62,431 nt of DNA from Candidatus Altarchaeota archaeon (GTDB taxonomy: Archaea; Altiarchaeota; Altiarchaeia; IMC4; QMZM01), in assembly GCA_016931955.1 (NCBI GenBank), contig JAFGDV010000015.1, forward strand, positions 1 through 62,431, written 5' to 3'. This document shows, piece by piece, positions 61,505 to 62,431 of the stretch (positions are counted from its first letter, which is position 1; each line of letters opens with the position of its first letter). Under the pieces are notes generated by a model. The model did not search any database. It was not told the DNA's origin and saw only the letters and a list, made by a program, of their open reading frames with translations. A program made the position numbers and the translations under genes.

Positions 61505-62350
61505 TCATGTAAATAAATCAAGGATGCTTTCCCTCCCAGTTTCTTCGACCTGTATTTCGGGTTCGCCTTCGATGCCGCCTAATTCAGCAGCCTTCCTGAT
61601 AGCATCATCCATACTGCCTACGTCATCTATCAGCCCCACAAGCTTCGCTTCGCTGCCTAGGTATATGGTTCCATCAGCCAGCTTTTCGACATCATCCAAT
61701 GAGAGATCCTTCCGGTTTTCTGCTATACCCCTTTTCAGGTCATCATATATCTTGTCGATCATCTCCTCTAGTTCCCTTTTCTCTTCCTCCGTTATTGGCC
61801 TGTATGGGCTTCCGATGTCTTTGCTGTCGCCTGATTTTATCACCGTTACATTGATGCCCAGTTTTCCATAGAGTCCGTAATAGTGGTTGAGTGTCATGAT
61901 GACGCCGATGCTCCCAGTTATCGCATTCCTGTCAGCTATTATCCAGTCAGAGGCACTTGCTGCGTAATATGCTCCAGAGGCCCCGGATTCGCTGATGTAT
62001 GCGACCGTTGGCTTTGATGTTCCCCTGATGGCTTGCATCAAGTCGGTGCTAGCAACCACTCCCCCCCCTCCGCTGTTTATGTCTAAGACGATGGCCTTCA
62101 CCATCGGGTCTTCTTCGGCTTTCTTGAGTTTTTCCTTTATTTCGCTCACCTTAGCGCACTGATATGAACCGAAGATGCTGCCTCCGCAGTCTTCAAGAGT
62201 TATCTCGCCCTTGATAGGTATCACAGCCACTTTGTTGCCTATGGAAGGCATAGTAAAGACTTCCCCGACGAGCATCACTACTCCAATCATCGCAAACAAA
62301 AACAATACAAAAACCCCGAATGTTATTAAAACCTTCCAAATCGTTTTCAT
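61505..62350 (-). CDS. sppA: Signal peptide peptidase SppA
   Basis: The protein has 281 residues. A membrane anchor (about 8-30) precedes the protease domain. The catalytic dyad is S125 (SGASGAYYAAS) and K177 (SGDSKDIGSP), 52 residues apart as in the archaeal enzyme from Thermococcus. LDINSGGGGVVAS is the substrate-strand region. It degrades leftover signal peptides at the outer face of the membrane. An IS605-type hairpin lies 9 nt before its ATG, which may affect expression. Confidence 0.94.
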   Translation of the reverse strand: MKTIWKVLITFGVFVLFLFAMIGVVMLVGEVFTMPSIGNKVAVIPIKGEITLEDCGGSIFGSYQCAKVSEIKEKLKKAEEDPMVKAIVLDINSGGGGVVASTDLMQAIRGTSKPTVAYISESGASGAYYAASASDWIIADRNAITGSIGVIMTLNHYYGLYGKLGINVTVIKSGDSKDIGSPYRPITEEEKRELEEMIDKIYDDLKRGIAENRKDLSLDDVEKLADGTIYLGSEAKLVGLIDDVGSMDDAIRKAAELGGIEGEPEIQVEETGRESILDLFT

Positions 62351-62358
62351 TACAAACT

Positions 62359-62398
62359 CGCAAGGATACCGTGGACTTTAGTCCACGGAGGAATTGCG
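62359..62398. mobile_element. IS200/IS605-type terminal hairpin, no transposase visible
   Basis: CCGTGGAC (62369-62376) and GTCCACGG (62381-62388) pair around TTTA. An outer stem CGCAA/TTGCG (62359-62363 / 62394-62398) encloses it. This two-level structure and its wording resemble right ends of tnpB elements (GATACC, hairpin, GGAATTGC). It begins 9 nt before the sppA ATG. No tnpB lies inside this side of the window, so it may be a solo end or the edge of an element beyond 62431. Confidence 0.5.
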
Positions 62399-62431
62399 AC
62401 GTAAAATATTTTTACCCTTGCTTCTACCTCC

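Overview
This window is archaeal. It carries archaeal RNA polymerase genes (rpoH, an unsplit rpoB, and rpoA split into A' and A''), topoisomerase VI A and B, the primase large subunit PriL, RFC large subunit, a class I CCA-adding enzyme, archaeal ribosomal proteins (eL18-type uL18, eL19, eL30, eL32, eL40, eS17) and SecY. Many genes have an AT-rich TATA box about 20-30 nt before the start codon, which suggests leaderless mRNAs, while internal operon genes carry GGAGG-type ribosome binding sites. A bacterial-type GrpE/DnaK/DnaJ set suggests a mesophile. Ino1 plus a CDP-alcohol phosphotransferase suggests archaeal inositol lipids. MptA, ADTH synthase, a DmrB-like flavoprotein and a split CarB resemble methanogen-related Euryarchaeota. 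The unsplit rpoB and the many Thr-rich or Cys-rich surface proteins fit an uncultivated lineage. I cannot name the lineage.

Region 1 (1-8.9 kb) is accessory. It opens with what looks like the tail of a TnpB-type transposon gene and its hairpin, then three headless fragments of membrane-protein genes. It then holds small secreted or membrane proteins, a Fic/Doc-type toxin with a tiny overlapping partner, and a Cys-rich lipoprotein. Two copies of a small unknown gene sit 4.6 kb apart, each behind a leader of exactly the same length with conserved blocks. An autoregulated-looking HTH gene and an ATP-grasp enzyme follow, then a Cys-repeat lipoprotein next to a frameshifted relative.

Region 2 (9-32.7 kb) holds housekeeping and membrane genes: CorA, an M50 protease, HtpX with two EF-hand loops, PriL, grpE-dnaK-DNA methyltransferase-dnaJ, PadR/ino1/archaetidylinositol phosphate synthase, two coiled-coil proteins, RfcL with an unusual Walker B, an MscS-like membrane protein, a flavoprotein, a PsbP-like surface protein, and topoisomerase VI with a Pno1-like KH protein.

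Region 3 (35-55.4 kb) is a 20 kb leftward gene array. In transcription order it runs TrmB, RHH regulator, QueD, QueC, a glycosyltransferase, QueE, MptA, ADTH synthase and a CBS protein, then rpoH-rpoB-rpoA1-rpoA2-L30e-nusA-S12. S12 is followed directly by S8-L6-L32e-L19e-L18-S5-L30-L15-secY, with the usual S7, elongation factor and S10-to-S14 genes absent from between them. AmrS and CCA transferase lie to its left (32.8-35.1 kb) on the other strand.

Region 4 (55.4-62.4 kb) has an initiator tRNA-Met followed by a cluster of four hairpins, a frameshifted LAGLIDADG endonuclease, the N-terminal half of split CarB, L40e, a membrane OB-fold protein overlapping a Cas4-like nuclease, a transglutaminase-like exoprotein, S17e and SppA. 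The window ends in a second IS200/IS605-type hairpin. No CRISPR array is present.
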